From: Neelides folsomi | Taxonomy: Eukaryota > Arthropoda > Collembola > Neelipleona > Neelidae | Length of the DNA stretch: 64,000 nucleotides | Assembly (NCBI GenBank): GCA_034687125.1 | Contig: JAQGBZ010000085.1 | Span: 124,001 to 188,000, forward strand | Reading direction: 5' to 3' | Shown: piece after piece, positions 13,501 to 24,351 of the stretch | Position numbering within the stretch: position 1 is the first letter of the stretch | Layout of the letters: each line of letters begins with the position of its first letter | The notes under the pieces: generated by a model | The model's input: the letters and a program-made list of their open reading frames with translations, nothing else | Database searches by the model: none | Told to the model about the DNA's origin: nothing | Program-made: the position numbers and the translations under genes

Positions 13501-16500
13501 ATGATAATGAAAGCGAAACCCCGCTGGGTAAACGTGTGGAATTGAATAGGGAATGATGACATGGTCAAGTAAAGAATAAATAATGATAAGTTTATGCGAG
13601 GACTTTGGGATGAGCTCATGAAGTCATTTGCATCTTCAAAGTCATTTGCGTAGACATATAAGGGAAAGGAGTTGAGTGAGATATTACTTGTTGATGAGTT
13701 CCTGGACCCATTGAAGTAAGGCGCGCCTTGCTCCTTGTTTCCACTTGTCGGACGGAGTCACTCGGCCACCTCGGCCGACAACAGTCGGAGATTCGGTTTT
13801 AAGGTCAGCCACAGCCGATCTTTCCACCGGGCTATCTGCATTTGTTGGTGTTCCTCCGAACCGGTATCCGAGGCCAGCTAGGACTTTCGTGTTCTCTTCA
13901 ATCTAATAGGATAAACATCTTTCATTATCATACTTGGTTAAGAAATATTTGGTGTGAGAGAAACTATTAAAGATTAAAACTACAGGCATATTATGTAGAT
14001 CAGTGCTTTGCTCATTTAAGCAGGTAGTTATCTGAATTATATGTTGAGCTAGAGTTTGTGATTAGGAAAATGTATAATTAGTAATTACCACTTTTTGGTT
14101 CCGACAGCGGAGCTGGGGGTTAGCAAATGAGAGAGTAAAGAACACATTTATTAGCTCGTTAAAGCCTTGTTGTTAGTTTGAGAGGTTTGATTAAAATTCG
14201 TAATTACCTGGAAGTACAGAATAATCGTCCAGACGAGGCCGAGGACGACGGGCGGACGGCCATCGACGATATCCGATGCGTTGATGTTCACGAGTTTTAT
14301 CTTTAAATAGTGAGGCAGGTGAAGAGTTAATTAGGGGATAATGAGGGGAAAGGCCAGCGTTTATACCCGTTTTGTTTGGAGAAACTGGAGTGCCGTGTTG
14401 CAGTTGCTGAGAAAGTGAGGTCTCCGCAAATTCCTTCCTTTCTCCACAGCCTACAATGAGAAAAAAAAGTAATTTGAGCAGTGTGAAGGGATAATGGAGC
14501 TCTCGTTCACAACGGGGTCCCTCGTACCAATTTCTCTCCTGAGAGAACTTCGAGAAGAGCCAACAGTCGTGTTCCATCCTTCAGGTCTTCTATCAAGTCA
14601 ACCAAATGAAGCGGTGGCACGTGCTATAAAAATCACAGTCATTTAATCAAAAATTTTCATATGCTCCAAAACTTAATAGCGACTTTCTTCTCTAATCATT
14701 TTTTATGAATATCATTGAAAGATAGGGTCTGTAAATAAAATTATTATAATGGGAAAGTAAGTTTCTTCCTTCACGGGGAGCCAATTTTTTGTAGATGAGC
14801 ATGAAACGGATCCAAGTCATGCCCACGAAAGCATCGATCCTTCTTTATAGTCGATTTATAAAAGTATTTTACTATTTACCATATAGTTCTCGAGTCATGC
14901 CCGGAGAGTATTAATCCTCATTTCAAAACCATATGCGTCATTAATCATCCTATTACTTCCTCATAAACGAAATAAAAAAAGTTTTCACCTTTGCGAGGTA
15001 TGAGTTGATCCAATTTACAAATGTCTTCTTTTGCACCCTTTCTTGTTCATCTATTAATTTATTTAAAAAAGAATTTAGATTGAATGAAAATTCCACTTAG
15101 GTACATATTTCATTAGTTGAAGCTCCATTCATGGTAAATGCTCAAACTACTCATGTCACTCATCATGTCAAATATTAAATTATATTTACATTTAGAATAA
15201 GTATAAATAACCCAAACATAACTTTAATAAGCTTATGAATGTTATGAATCGTTTACAATAATAGGACTTTTTGATATACAACGACTAAATTCGTATATTA
15301 ATAACGAGAGCTGTCGACAATACATGCTAATAAAGGCTGCATATAAATGTTGATCATTAAACTAAATACGATTTTTTATCGTTAAGTAAAAAAACTCGAA
15401 ACAAGATAAGTATTGTTATTGCTTAAAGGGCAATAAAAAATGTTTTCAATTACAATTACACGGATGCTTGACCATATAACCTTACGCAATCAACAAAGAA
15501 TTTTGTCCAGTGCACGAGTGCAAATATTGTGAAAGGACTTTTATAATGAGTAAAATAAACCTTATAAAACATTTATCTCGAATGTTAAGTGGAAATGAAG
15601 GGTGAGATCTTAAGGAATAATGAGAATACTTGGGATGAGTAGGTGTAGGTAATTAGGGAGCTGAGATCATATTTGTTTGCAAATGCAAAAAAATCTTTGT
15701 GTAATGTTAGCTGAGTGATTAGCGAAAGGATAACTTGCAAAGAGAGCCGGAAAAAAGTTATTTGTTGGAATGACAAGAAGGGATAACCGGCGAGGGGTAC
15801 AAGCAGCGGGACAAGGCCAACAAGGAATCCACAAGTTCCACATCTCCTCAAATAAATACAATGAGGATCCTGGCCCATGAATAGAAATGAACATGACATC
15901 ATTATTATTATTGGCCTAATGTACAGATTGAAGAGTTCATATAAAAAGTATGTGTGCAGGGCCCAGGCTCATGGACTTTTACTCCTAACTCCTAGAATCT
16001 ATAGAAACCTAGGAGTAAGGATTATCCGCGGCTCATCAACATTTTTGTATCACTCCTTACTTCTTGAAAGTTTCTAGGAGTCAAAATAATGAGTGAGGAA
16101 GAGGGAAATTCAAATCTGCTGTTTTTTAAATTAATTTTTTAAATTTCATAATTTGTTTGGTATTGGCATTAAGGATCGATTTCTTAATAGTCTGATTGAA
16201 ACTTTAAGTTGAGGTATTATTTATCAATTACTTTAACTAATTAATCATATTAATCGTATATTCACTATTCACAAAGAGGATCGGAGTTCGGATGGTTAAT
16301 ACAAATTAAAATTGTGTACGGCAGGATTGGATGAAATCCTCATGATTCGACGGTGCCCCGACAAATCGTGAATTAGTGAGGATTGAGGATCGAAAACAAT
16401 TTAGGCACTAATTCTTCAACATATTATGAAGTGGGCCAGTGTCTTATTGATAATATTACACAGGAATTTATTTTAAAAAGTTAATTGTTTAAGCGAGAGA

Positions 16501-17809
16501 TCGAATTAAAATGTTTGAGGGGATCGTTTTTTCGATCCTTTGAAAAAACCTAGGAGTAATCCTAACTCCTTGCTTTGAATCAAGGAGTAGTATCTATGAC
16601 AAGCCAGACCTTGGAAATTTCTACTCTTTACTCCTTACTCCTAACTTAATTTTTAATTGTTACGATGAGACAGAACTTATTTAAAAAACTAGGAGTTAGG
16701 ATTAGGAGTTGATGAGCCGCCGCCCAGGAATAGCATGGAGTTTAGCAAGTGGTCCAGAATGAGTGATTCAAATTGCATATCCTGAGATGATGGGTGCATC
16801 CCACTACGGCCCATATTAAAAATCCCCTGATTCCAAAACACTTGCCTTTTCTTTCTGCAATGTGGGTGTCGAATTGGGATGCAAGCGGTTTGGTCGCCTG
16901 ACCCACCCACCCACTCAACTTCGCTTTGTACGCCGAGTACCATGCTGGAACTTCTGCCTCCCGCCGAAGACTCCTTGCCTCATTTAATGAAATCTCACTC
17001 TCCCCAGAAAATGGGGAATCAACTCGAATACTGATTTCGCTCTCGTGCCCTCTCCCATCTGAAGAAGGGGCTGGGCTGGAAAGACGTGGGGAATGGCCAC
17101 CACCAAGGGATCGTGAGGAAACACTCAACCCGCCGGAGTAATTTTGATGAGATCCGAGGTCGGAAGTTGTTCCGAGGAATTCATACTTTGCAATTTTACT
17201 GGCAATTCCTAGCCCAACTCCTGCAGGAGATCCTGCTCTTGACCTGGTTAAATCCCCGGAAGGAGTTCGACTCCTAAGCCACAACTCATCTTTCCCCACA
17301 GCTTCGTATTTGACACTTCGAACTCCTTTGACAGCTCCACTCTGGCATTGTGTCATCACGACAGTTGGAGGGTTAACAAGGGAATCGACGGTTCCGGCCG
17401 TGCTCTTCCCATCCATCTCGTCGAGCATCCGTTCGAACTCCTCTTCATAAGCGCTTATTTGTTTCAAAAGGGTAGGGAGGTCTTCGGTAGTTTCAGCCGG
17501 AGGAATGGGGCTTTCATCTCTTGAATGGTGAAAAACATCCTCAAAGGGAGAAGGGCTCCTATGGTGGATTCTCTTTTCGGCCAGCTCCCGCTCCATGTCT
17601 CGAACTCCATCGTAGAGGGAGGTTTGGGGTTTTGGGAGATCTTCGGTCGAGGGTGACTTATTCCCGGACCAAACCTGCTCATAGAAGAGAACTCTGTCTG
17701 AGAGGGCACGGGAACGTGAGGCAGAGGAGGAACGGCTCCGTTTTGCTTCCGTTCGTTGGCGGCCTCTTGGGCGGGACTCCCCACGTGGGAGTCGTTCGGG
17801 ATGGTCCAT
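1..17809 (-). CDS. Msp-300: Nesprin / Msp-300 (giant actin-binding spectrin-repeat nuclear-envelope protein), 5' part of gene
   Basis: This gene encodes a nesprin-family protein. In the family, an N-terminal CH1-CH2 pair binds F-actin, a very long spectrin-repeat rod follows, and a C-terminal KASH domain anchors the protein in the outer nuclear membrane as part of the LINC complex. Exons in coding order are 17809-16846, 15050-14989, 14623-14528, 14450-14367, 14300-14208, 13902-13688, 13460-12914, 12759-12595, 12532-12362, 12305-12104, 12006-4682, 4585-4442, 4349-4210, 4148-2813, 2689-2266, 2189-2012, 1836-1641, 1149-1075, 623-477 and 407-1 (incomplete). I translated the joins and every phase fits, giving about 4,320 residues by this start. 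The rod has Trp-containing helical segments typical of spectrin repeats. The KASH end lies beyond the left edge. The CH1 motif [19 protein letters not shown] and the downstream RSMLEEV-like segment ([13 protein letters not shown]) point to nesprin rather than spectrin, dystonin or plectin. Confidence 0.95.
4682..12006 (-). CDS. Msp-300: Msp-300 giant coding exon (7,325 bases of spectrin-like repeats)
   Basis: This is one uninterrupted frame of about 2,441 codons. It begins (T)[19 protein letters not shown] and runs through helical repeats of about 100-120 residues, each with conserved Trp (for example [40 protein letters not shown]). It ends LLHAFK at donor AAG|GTACAT (minus strand). The acceptor at the 5' end is a clean polypyrimidine/TAG. 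Lys and Glu dominate the composition, with Asp-Lys spacers and no membrane segment. Several plus-strand open frames inside it (for example 4,958-5,245, 5,438-5,722 and 9,432-9,788) are antisense shadows. Large fused exons in the rod are known in some arthropod Msp-300 genes. Whether this one arose by intron loss or by retroposed segments cannot be told here. Confidence 0.93.
12914..15050 (-). CDS. Msp-300: Msp-300 CH1-CH2 actin-binding domain exons
   Basis: Six exons encode the tandem calponin-homology actin-binding module. Exon 15050-14989 begins CH1 ([19 protein letters not shown]). Exon 14623-14528 carries [20 protein letters not shown], exon 14450-14367 carries [20 protein letters not shown], and exon 14300-14208 carries [16 protein letters not shown] through TIILYFQ. 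Exon 13902-13688 holds a Gly/Ser/Thr-rich linker, then the start of CH2 ([15 protein letters not shown]). Exon 13460-12914 completes CH2 ([15 protein letters not shown]... [20 protein letters not shown]) and starts the rod. The DFGPSW and [12 protein letters not shown] signatures are strongly conserved in the CH2 of nesprins and other spectrin-superfamily proteins. Introns inside CH1 are 78 to 365 bases. This module should bind F-actin and link nuclei to the actin cytoskeleton. Confidence 0.95.
15968..16716. mobile_element. Non-autonomous inverted-repeat element (about 750 bp) in an Msp-300 intron
   Basis: The left end (GGCTCATGGAC... ACTCCTAACTCCTAG) is matched in inverted orientation by the right end (CTAGGAGTTAGGATTAGGAG ... 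GTTGATGAGCC) over about 30 bases with mismatches. Further copies of the AGGAGTAAGGA unit in both orientations occur inside, at about 16,008, 16,050, 16,548, 16,570 and 16,635. A 7-base direct repeat, GCCCAGG, flanks it at 15,961-15,967 and 16,722-16,728. It has no coding capacity. This looks like a MITE, possibly hAT-like from the duplication length. The family is not identified. Confidence 0.55.
16846..17809 (-). CDS. Msp-300: Msp-300 alternative first coding exon A (321 residues)
   Basis: The open frame starts at the ATG at 17,807-17,809 ([12 protein letters not shown]...) and reads 321 codons plus one base. It is Arg/Ser-rich and predicted to be disordered, with Ser-Pro motifs, a FYEQVW segment near residue 45 and an acidic helix ([14 protein letters not shown]) near residue 125. 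The exon ends ...IAERK in phase 1 at an apparent GC-AG donor (AAAG|GCAAGT on the minus strand). The next exon, at 15,050, begins AT GAA CAA, restoring D-E-Q-E-R. If the intron were retained, translation would run about 35 residues and stop at 16,742. A 64-base 5'UTR intron (17,826-17,889) has good donor and acceptor sequences, so transcription probably starts above 17,890. The exon's function is not recognised. It is likely an isoform-specific N-terminal extension. Confidence 0.8.
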
Positions 17810-17825
17810 CCCGCTTCACAATTCT

Positions 17826-17889
17826 CTGGAATGTGAGTGGAGTGCGGTAATAAAAATAATAATAATGTGCGGCATGACTGCGAGCTTAC
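17826..17889 (-). other. Probable 64-base 5'UTR intron of Msp-300 exon A
   Basis: On the minus strand a GTAAGC donor (ending at 17,889) and a pyrimidine-rich acceptor ending CATTCCAG (at 17,826) bracket 64 bases. The initiator ATG lies 17 bases past the acceptor. This is inferred from splice signals only; no transcript evidence is available. Confidence 0.4.
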
Positions 17890-20800
17890 TACTGGCCCAA
17901 CTCCGCTTCGTGTGGTGAGTGTGAGTGAAGGGGTGTGGGGAGGAAGAAGGCGATCGCAAGGACGAGACTTTTTATCCTTTGATTCAAGAGGAATTCATGG
18001 TCGGAGTGTTGAGCACGAGCAAGTGGTCTAAGGTACCTCCGTTTAGCTCTTCTTCCATCTCTCCATTTGAAAATATGCGAGCACTTCTCGATCGGAATCA
18101 AAACTTTTCATCGAGAATTTTATTCACTAGGATCATAGGGGCGAGTCAGTTGGGTTTCCGTCCTTCAGAATAAACTCTATCTTACAAATCTTTCACTTTA
18201 TTATCTCTCTACTCGCGAATCGTGAATTAATAAATTTGTCTCGTCTATGCTTAATATCAAAAACCTTTTCGTAGGTTCCTTTGATCTTGCAGTGCAAAAA
18301 TTTGCGCTCCGTACAAAATTACTTCTCATTAAATCACATCTAATTATATCCTCGAGTGGTCCAAGAATTTCCTATATTGTTACATTGGTATTAGATTTAA
18401 ATAACCCAATTCTCTCTGTCTGGTATCTTTATAACTTACAACAGCACCGGGATTCTTATCACCAAAAATGGAATGGTTTAAAACTAAAATTATGAATAAA
18501 TTAAGATATCACGAACATTGAGGCACAATTGACAGAAAGCAAGACAAAAATAATTCAGGATGTTTTTTAATCATTAGATTAAGATTTTGATCTTATTTAT
18601 TTTTCTTGAGAGATGATTCTATGAAATGGGTGTAAAAATGTTTGTGCAGATAGGACAGGACAAGAGTGCAGATTGCAGATTGGAGTGTCCGTGAAAAAAA
18701 GTAGGAAATGTCCAAACATACTTGTCTTTATAATATCCTATGAATCAATGTTTGAGATCTGAGAGTAAGGAAGAGATCCAAAGAAAATATGAAGTAGACT
18801 TGAAGATGAATAAGATGAATGAGATGTGATGAGAGTTGAACTGTTGACCGATTGCTTGTATTTTTCACTTGTCCCAGTCAAATCCATTTGGGCTTTTTCA
18901 ACTGCTGCGCTTTATAATAAATATGTTATTATTGGTATAAGAATAATTTATGTCGAGCAAGTCCTTCGACTGACGATAAAGATTTTAAACTTCTTTCTTG
19001 TTTGGGCGAGACTTGAGAGAGGAAATTGATCAACTTGTTTGACAGGTTAATTGATGATTTGAGGTGAAGTTTGCAGAGATTTGCGATTTGCGAATTTGAA
19101 ATTTTAATTTACTTGTAGGTGAACACGTGTGTGTATATGTAGATTTATGATTGAATAGGAATACTCTTATTGTGTTTATACTATTGTTTTAATTTGTTTG
19201 TTTACATTATCGATATCCCTTTATTATTAAATATTTTATGAATTTGCGAATTTTTATGAGTAAAATAAGTGAAACTGGGTTGATTGTATTTACTCTTTTA
19301 ATCTTAATCCTCTTTAAGGGATAAAAGTGAGGTTGGAATGAAAGAGTGAGGAAAATTAGAAGGGGCGAAAGACCTTGACCTCATTTTCCTCAGGAGTATC
19401 CAAAAGCTCCGGCTGGGGGGAACAGATGTAAGCATTTACATTTTCAAAATCCTCCGCTCACAAAAGGCGGATAACCTTTCAACCCTTTGAATTTGATACT
19501 ACCTGGATCTCTCTCAAATCTCGGCATCTCGGGATATATTTCACTCTTTTTATGCAGATAACATTGTTTTTTCCCACATTAAACCACAGCACAGTAAAGG
19601 TACATATCACTCAAATCGCTTTACTCCTTCCTATACCATGAGATTTTAGTTCGCGAGTTTAAATATTCAGAGATTACAAATTATTCCGAGTTCCTAGTTT
19701 GACACCCACTATCAAAAGTTAATATTGCAGAGTCATTTAGACTTATTCGAAGTTAGGATCTAAAATTAGAAGTGACAATCAAATCAACGTGTAAAAGTCA
19801 AAAGTGATAAAAAGGTGAGTATGATTAATCTACAGCTTTTATTTGAAAGATTGCAGATATCCGGCTATAATATTTTAATGTAAAATATTATTTTAATCGT
19901 AAGAAACCTTCAGATAGGCCAACATAACATGAACATCTTTGCTCACATTTTCAAAATATCATTATCAATATTTCGGGATAAATGTCGAACAAAATAAACA
20001 AACCAAACTCACTGAAAATTATAAATTAATCAACGACAGTGGTTAATCAAATTATAACTTTCAGCATTACCGCTCGTTTGGAGATTAAAGATTATACAGG
20101 GAGCCGAGAGAGAGAATGATAATGCGGAGGATCAAAAGTGTCAATTAAAAAGTTAAATATTAAAGGCCAACGAGTTCTAAATCCAAATTAATATATCGCA
20201 AACAATTAAAGACGAATAAAATAAATAATATATAACCAGATTAATCATCTGTTTTTATGTATTATCTCTTTGGTTTTATTAATCAGTACGAAGAAATTTA
20301 CATTTTAAAGATAGCCTTAAAAAATACATAACATAATGGGCCATTAAATTTTTGAATACTATATACCTAAGTAAAATAAATGATGGGCAAGACCATTTGT
20401 AGTTTAATTTTTTGATCGGAGAATAAAAACTGAAGACAGAATATTACTTATTTAATACTAAAAAATAGATTGATTCCACCGAATACGTAAATTAAAATCA
20501 TTAAAAAAGAGGAAGAATAAGAATGTAAAAATGTCAAGATATTCCTTATTATTTTAGCATGGATGATGTTTGTATAGCACGTAGCAACTTTCTTGGCAAA
20601 TATATGTTTTATCTCATTAACTTGATGCCTTGTGCCAGATCAAACCAACAGCCTCCAAATACATATTTGATAACTCTTTGACAAAAGTGAGAAAGATTAT
20701 AAGATTACTGCAATGCGAATATGACAAAATTCCAGTTGCATAAAACTCTGCAAATATTTGCCAAAGGATGAGAAGGAAAGAGAAATGAGGAGGAAGGGGA

Positions 20801-21228
20801 ATGAAATGCGGAATTTAAATTAGATAGATCTTCTCTTTCTTATAACAATAATAACCCACTCCACTGTTGGATGTAATAACGTTGTCTTTAGACGGAACGT
20901 CAGGGTGGATTAGAAGTGGACTGTTTATCTTAACTAACTCGAGAAAGTATAATAAGACGACTCGAGCCTCATATGCGTATTTACTCAACTCGTCAATTTC
21001 CAAACCACTTAATAAATTCCTGCACAATCTCGCATTTTTTCACAAAAGCGAAGCAATGCAAATCCGAGCGTTAAGTTGCCTACTAATATATAGCAAAATG
21101 GATCAAATGGGGAAAGAGTGCATTAATCGGGGAAAGGATGGAGGAGAAAACGATGGGAATCGGCGATTGAGTATCCAAATTGGCAAGCAAGTGATTAATT
21201 AAAATATTTGTGGGCATTGGAAGGCGAC
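17890..21228. other. No gene seen: spacer/intron between the two Msp-300 first-exon groups
   Basis: About 3.3 kb, mostly A+T-rich. Every open frame is short and lacks coding composition or good splice partners. The 17.9-18.2 kb part next to exon A is more G+C-rich and probably contains its promoter. In transcripts using the upstream exons, the whole stretch would be intronic. Confidence 0.6.
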
Positions 21229-23391
21229 CTTGGAGGTGCTGGATCGTTGCCTGGTATTCTGCGAGTCGTTCGTCCACGTAGTCTTGTGACTGAGCTGCAA
21301 TGATTTCCGCTGTCGAGGGCCCGCCTTCCTCTTCTTCCATTGAACTCACTGACATTTGACGGTAGCGTTCAGGGTCGACTCCCATCGGGTACACGAGCTC
21401 CATGTCGTAGGAAGGTTGAAGTCCAAATACCTCCTCTGGTTGGATCCCAACAGTGGGACTCTGCTAATTCACATTTACATCAAATCCTTTGTATCTTTCT
21501 ATTTGTTCAATCAATTATTGTAAGAGGGTTAAATGAAAATTTACCTGAGCAATGGGTCGAAAGAAAGGACGTGGAAGCATTGGCGGAAGCATCGGCGGGG
21601 GCATAGCGGGACTCCAACGGGGTGGAAATCCAAGTGGAGAACCAGGCTGAGGATGAGGAGATTGTCTCCCTACCATTGGCCTAATCACATTTAAAATTTA
21701 ATTTAGACCCATGATTGTATTTACACTTATCTGAAATATGAAAAGGGAGCCTCTTATTTTTTTTAATTTCTAAAACTAATAACGGTATAAAATTAACTTC
21801 ATTTAGATGTCTTCAATTTAATTAGCTAATTAATATTAACTGATCTAGATCACGATCACTAACTATTGGAAATTTTTAGATCAATGTAAATTCTTTTGTT
21901 CTCCTGTTATTCGTCCCATCCCGAGAACAGAAGGAACAAAAGAGTTTAAAAAATATTAAACAAAAGGAATTTTATTTAGGTCCTATTGCTTAATTGGCAT
22001 GATTCAAGAAGGCAGGCTGCGCCCTTGAATCCTGATGATTTTCTTACAATTTAACATATGGAGATCACGAATCTGATGGTTAATAAGAATGCAAAATTAT
22101 AAAAATAATTTAATTGAAAATTTAAGTTGGTTGATTCTGAATATGAAATTCGGTTAAATCCGTGGTAAAGCTACAGCGCGCACTTCATTCCTTCGTTCCA
22201 GGAGGAGAGATAATAAAAAGTGTGTGATTAACACATGTCGGGGCTTCCGCTTTATTAATTATTCATTTATTTTAGGTTAGGTTAGGTTAGGTTATTTTAA
22301 TTTTTCATTACTAACGGACCCCATATTCGTGATCAGTAATGGCCAGACTTTACTTGCCGGAAAAACTCCATGCTGCTCCATGGAGCCCCTATGTTAATAC
22401 ATTATTCGCGTTATTTAGGTTAGGTTAGGTTTTGTATTAGAGGATAGGGGCTCCATGGAGTTTTGTGACGTTTTTCCGGATAGTAAAGTCCAGCCTCAGC
22501 AATATTTAATTGACTAAAATATAATTCGAAAACAGTTAAAAATCTTTGCGCCCGTATCCTTGAATTATTCCGTTTAATTTTTGGTCTATTATTTATTAAA
22601 ATATAAATTAAACATAATCTGTATAAAATTCTCAGATATTTAATGATCAAATCATTTTAATATTATAGATATTTTAATATATTGGATAGATATTCTAAAC
22701 TATCTAAATATTGATACGTTGTCCGAACATGATACGATTGCTTAAAAATGTAATTTTGGGTCAATTTCAATTCAATTCCACTCACTTTCAGATTCGAACT
22801 TGTTTGTTTAAAGGCACTAATTTATTTTGGATCAAACAACAATTTGAGATTTTAATGTCCCTAAATACGCAATTTGTCTTGAAGACTTTTCACATATTTT
22901 CGATACAAATCTGGCTCTGATTTGGATTGAGAGCAAAAAAACTTTTTGGTAACTTTATGATAATTCGTTTCTGAGACAGAATTGAAAATAGAAAGTGAAG
23001 GATGAGAAAAGTTTAGAAATTGAGGGGGGAAAATGTGTAATTGGTGTTTATTGAAAGGTAACGATGGTTGGAAGTGGTAAAATTATGAGATTTAGAATGA
23101 GGTCTTCGAGCCGAGTCATAAAGTTTCCTTAAATATCCTAAAGAAATCTACGGCTTGTTTCTCCGTTCTCCGCTTTTTACCTTTCCTCCTTTTTTTGGAG
23201 GAGAAGCTGTAAATCTCGGCGTCGTCTGAGGTTTAAACCTCAAAACCCGGCTCGTGTCTCATGTCTCATTCTTACCTTACGAGGAAGGGCGGGGGCGACT
23301 GTGTCATGCGGGGGAGGGCGGGCGAGGCCCATCCAGGGCGAAAGGGCGACGGAGGCTGCCCCCATCTCGGGGGACCTTGTCCGCCTGACAT
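21229..23391 (-). CDS. Msp-300: Msp-300 alternative upstream exons B (three exons: 23391-23276, 21680-21545, 21460-21229)
   Basis: These are three small exons with matching phases (2, 0 and 1). The first in-frame ATG is at 23,389-23,391 (MSGGQGPPRWGQPPSPFRPG). The frame is open upstream to a TAG about 80 bases higher, so a further 5' exon is possible. The product is about 160 residues, very rich in Pro and Met (AMPPPMLPPMLPRPFF), then acidic (SSMEEEEGG), ending QDYVDERLAEYQATIQHLQ. The last exon ends in phase 1 at CAAG|GTCGCC and can join the 15,050-14,989 exon to give [14 protein letters not shown], a smooth entry into CH1. This resembles the short helical lead-in before CH1 in nesprins. It may instead start at the ATG at 21,677 (MVGRQSPHPQ). 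The two alternative 5' ends share all downstream exons, which implies two promoters. Confidence 0.7.
22272..22291 (+). repeat. Interstitial telomere-type repeat (TTAGG)4
   Basis: Four perfect TTAGG units lie about 50 bases outside the foldback element. TTAGG is the canonical telomere repeat of most arthropods. This short internal tract does not mark a chromosome end. Confidence 0.85.
22341..22495. mobile_element. hAT-like foldback MITE with TTAGG repeats in its loop
   Basis: The termini GGCCAGACTTTACTTGCC... and, on the other strand, GGCTGGACTTTACTATCC... match at 22 of 26 positions. Inner arms match perfectly over 16 bases (22,377-22,392 and 22,444-22,459; TCCATGGAGCCCCTAT). The flanks TCAGTAAT (22,333-22,340) and TCAGCAAT (22,496-22,503) form an 8-base target duplication with one mismatch, the length typical of hAT transposons. 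The loop carries three TTAGG units. It lies in the intron between the first two upstream Msp-300 exons. Confidence 0.65.
22415..22429 (+). repeat. Interstitial telomere-type repeat (TTAGG)3
   Basis: Three perfect TTAGG units sit in the loop of the foldback element at 22,341-22,495, in the same orientation as the tract at 22,272. Confidence 0.8.
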
Positions 23392-23399
23392 CACTTCGT

Positions 23400-24351
23400 C
23401 CGCATCTTCCTTCAAATAAGGAGTCGGAAAGGAGAGCCGGAGTTCTTCATCTTCATACACAAATGACTACTTCATATGAGAGAGGATGAATAAAAATGAT
23501 TTTAAGGATTTCCCTCTTGAGACACTGCCAATTCCAGTGTACAACTCTCCTTCGTCCGCCAAAGCACTGGTGATTGGAAAAGTTGTGAGCCACTCGATGA
23601 ACTATTAGCAAACGGTCGGAGCAAGGAGGGCAATTAAATGTGGAAATGATTGAAATTATTTGGGGATCTTTGATTGATCTTCATTCGGAGGCTTTCCTCC
23701 CGTGTGTGGGGGAGGTGTAACAAGACTCGGAGGATCTTTCCTGTCGGTGGAGAAGGGATTGATAAAAAGAAGGTAGAGATGGATGGATAGGAGAAGACCG
23801 TCGGCTGCTTACTAAAACTGAACTCCTCATTTTCCCATCTCTGCCACATAATAGAGTTAAAATTAGAAGTTGGCAGTTACGATCCTCCCGATTCCGGAAT
23901 ACTACTCAACTCCTCTTCAACAACGGAGCTCTCGCCTCCACTCGAACAAAAATTAGATCGCAGACACATGGCTCACAATGCAAGGGACCAAAGGAAGAAT
24001 TGCATATGAACCTCAAAACACCAGTTATTTTTAATGGCATTTCTTCAATTTAATGTCCATTTTATATTCATTTTACTATTTAGACAAATGAAACAATTTA
24101 CTTTATAAGCAGGCTTAAAACATTTTTTAATCATTAAAGGTTAAATTTAGAAGAAGAGTTGCAAGATCAATTTTTTAGTATCAGAAATAAATACTTCCTA
24201 CAACTTCTGATAATAATTGAACTACCTTAACTTTAGAGTATAACTGTAAGTACGTAGTCAGTAGTCTTTATGGGATGATTATCATACTTTAATCGAGTTT
24301 TAAGATGATTGTAAAATGACATTCCTTTATAATTTCAGATTTTAATCTTCA
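23400..24351. promoter_or_regulatory. Spacer between divergent Msp-300 upstream exons and the CCDC167-like gene
   Basis: About 0.95 kb separates a minus-strand 5' end (Msp-300 exons B, near 23.4 kb) from a plus-strand gene starting at 24,352. A divergent promoter region is therefore expected. An AG acceptor at 24,331-24,338 (AATTTCAG) suggests that the CCDC167-like 5'UTR is spliced. No recognisable TATA box or other gene was found. Confidence 0.45.

Noticed and set aside
22272-22429. Chromosome end or telomere
   Set aside because: There are only seven TTAGG units in two short tracts, embedded in a gene intron with genes on both sides.
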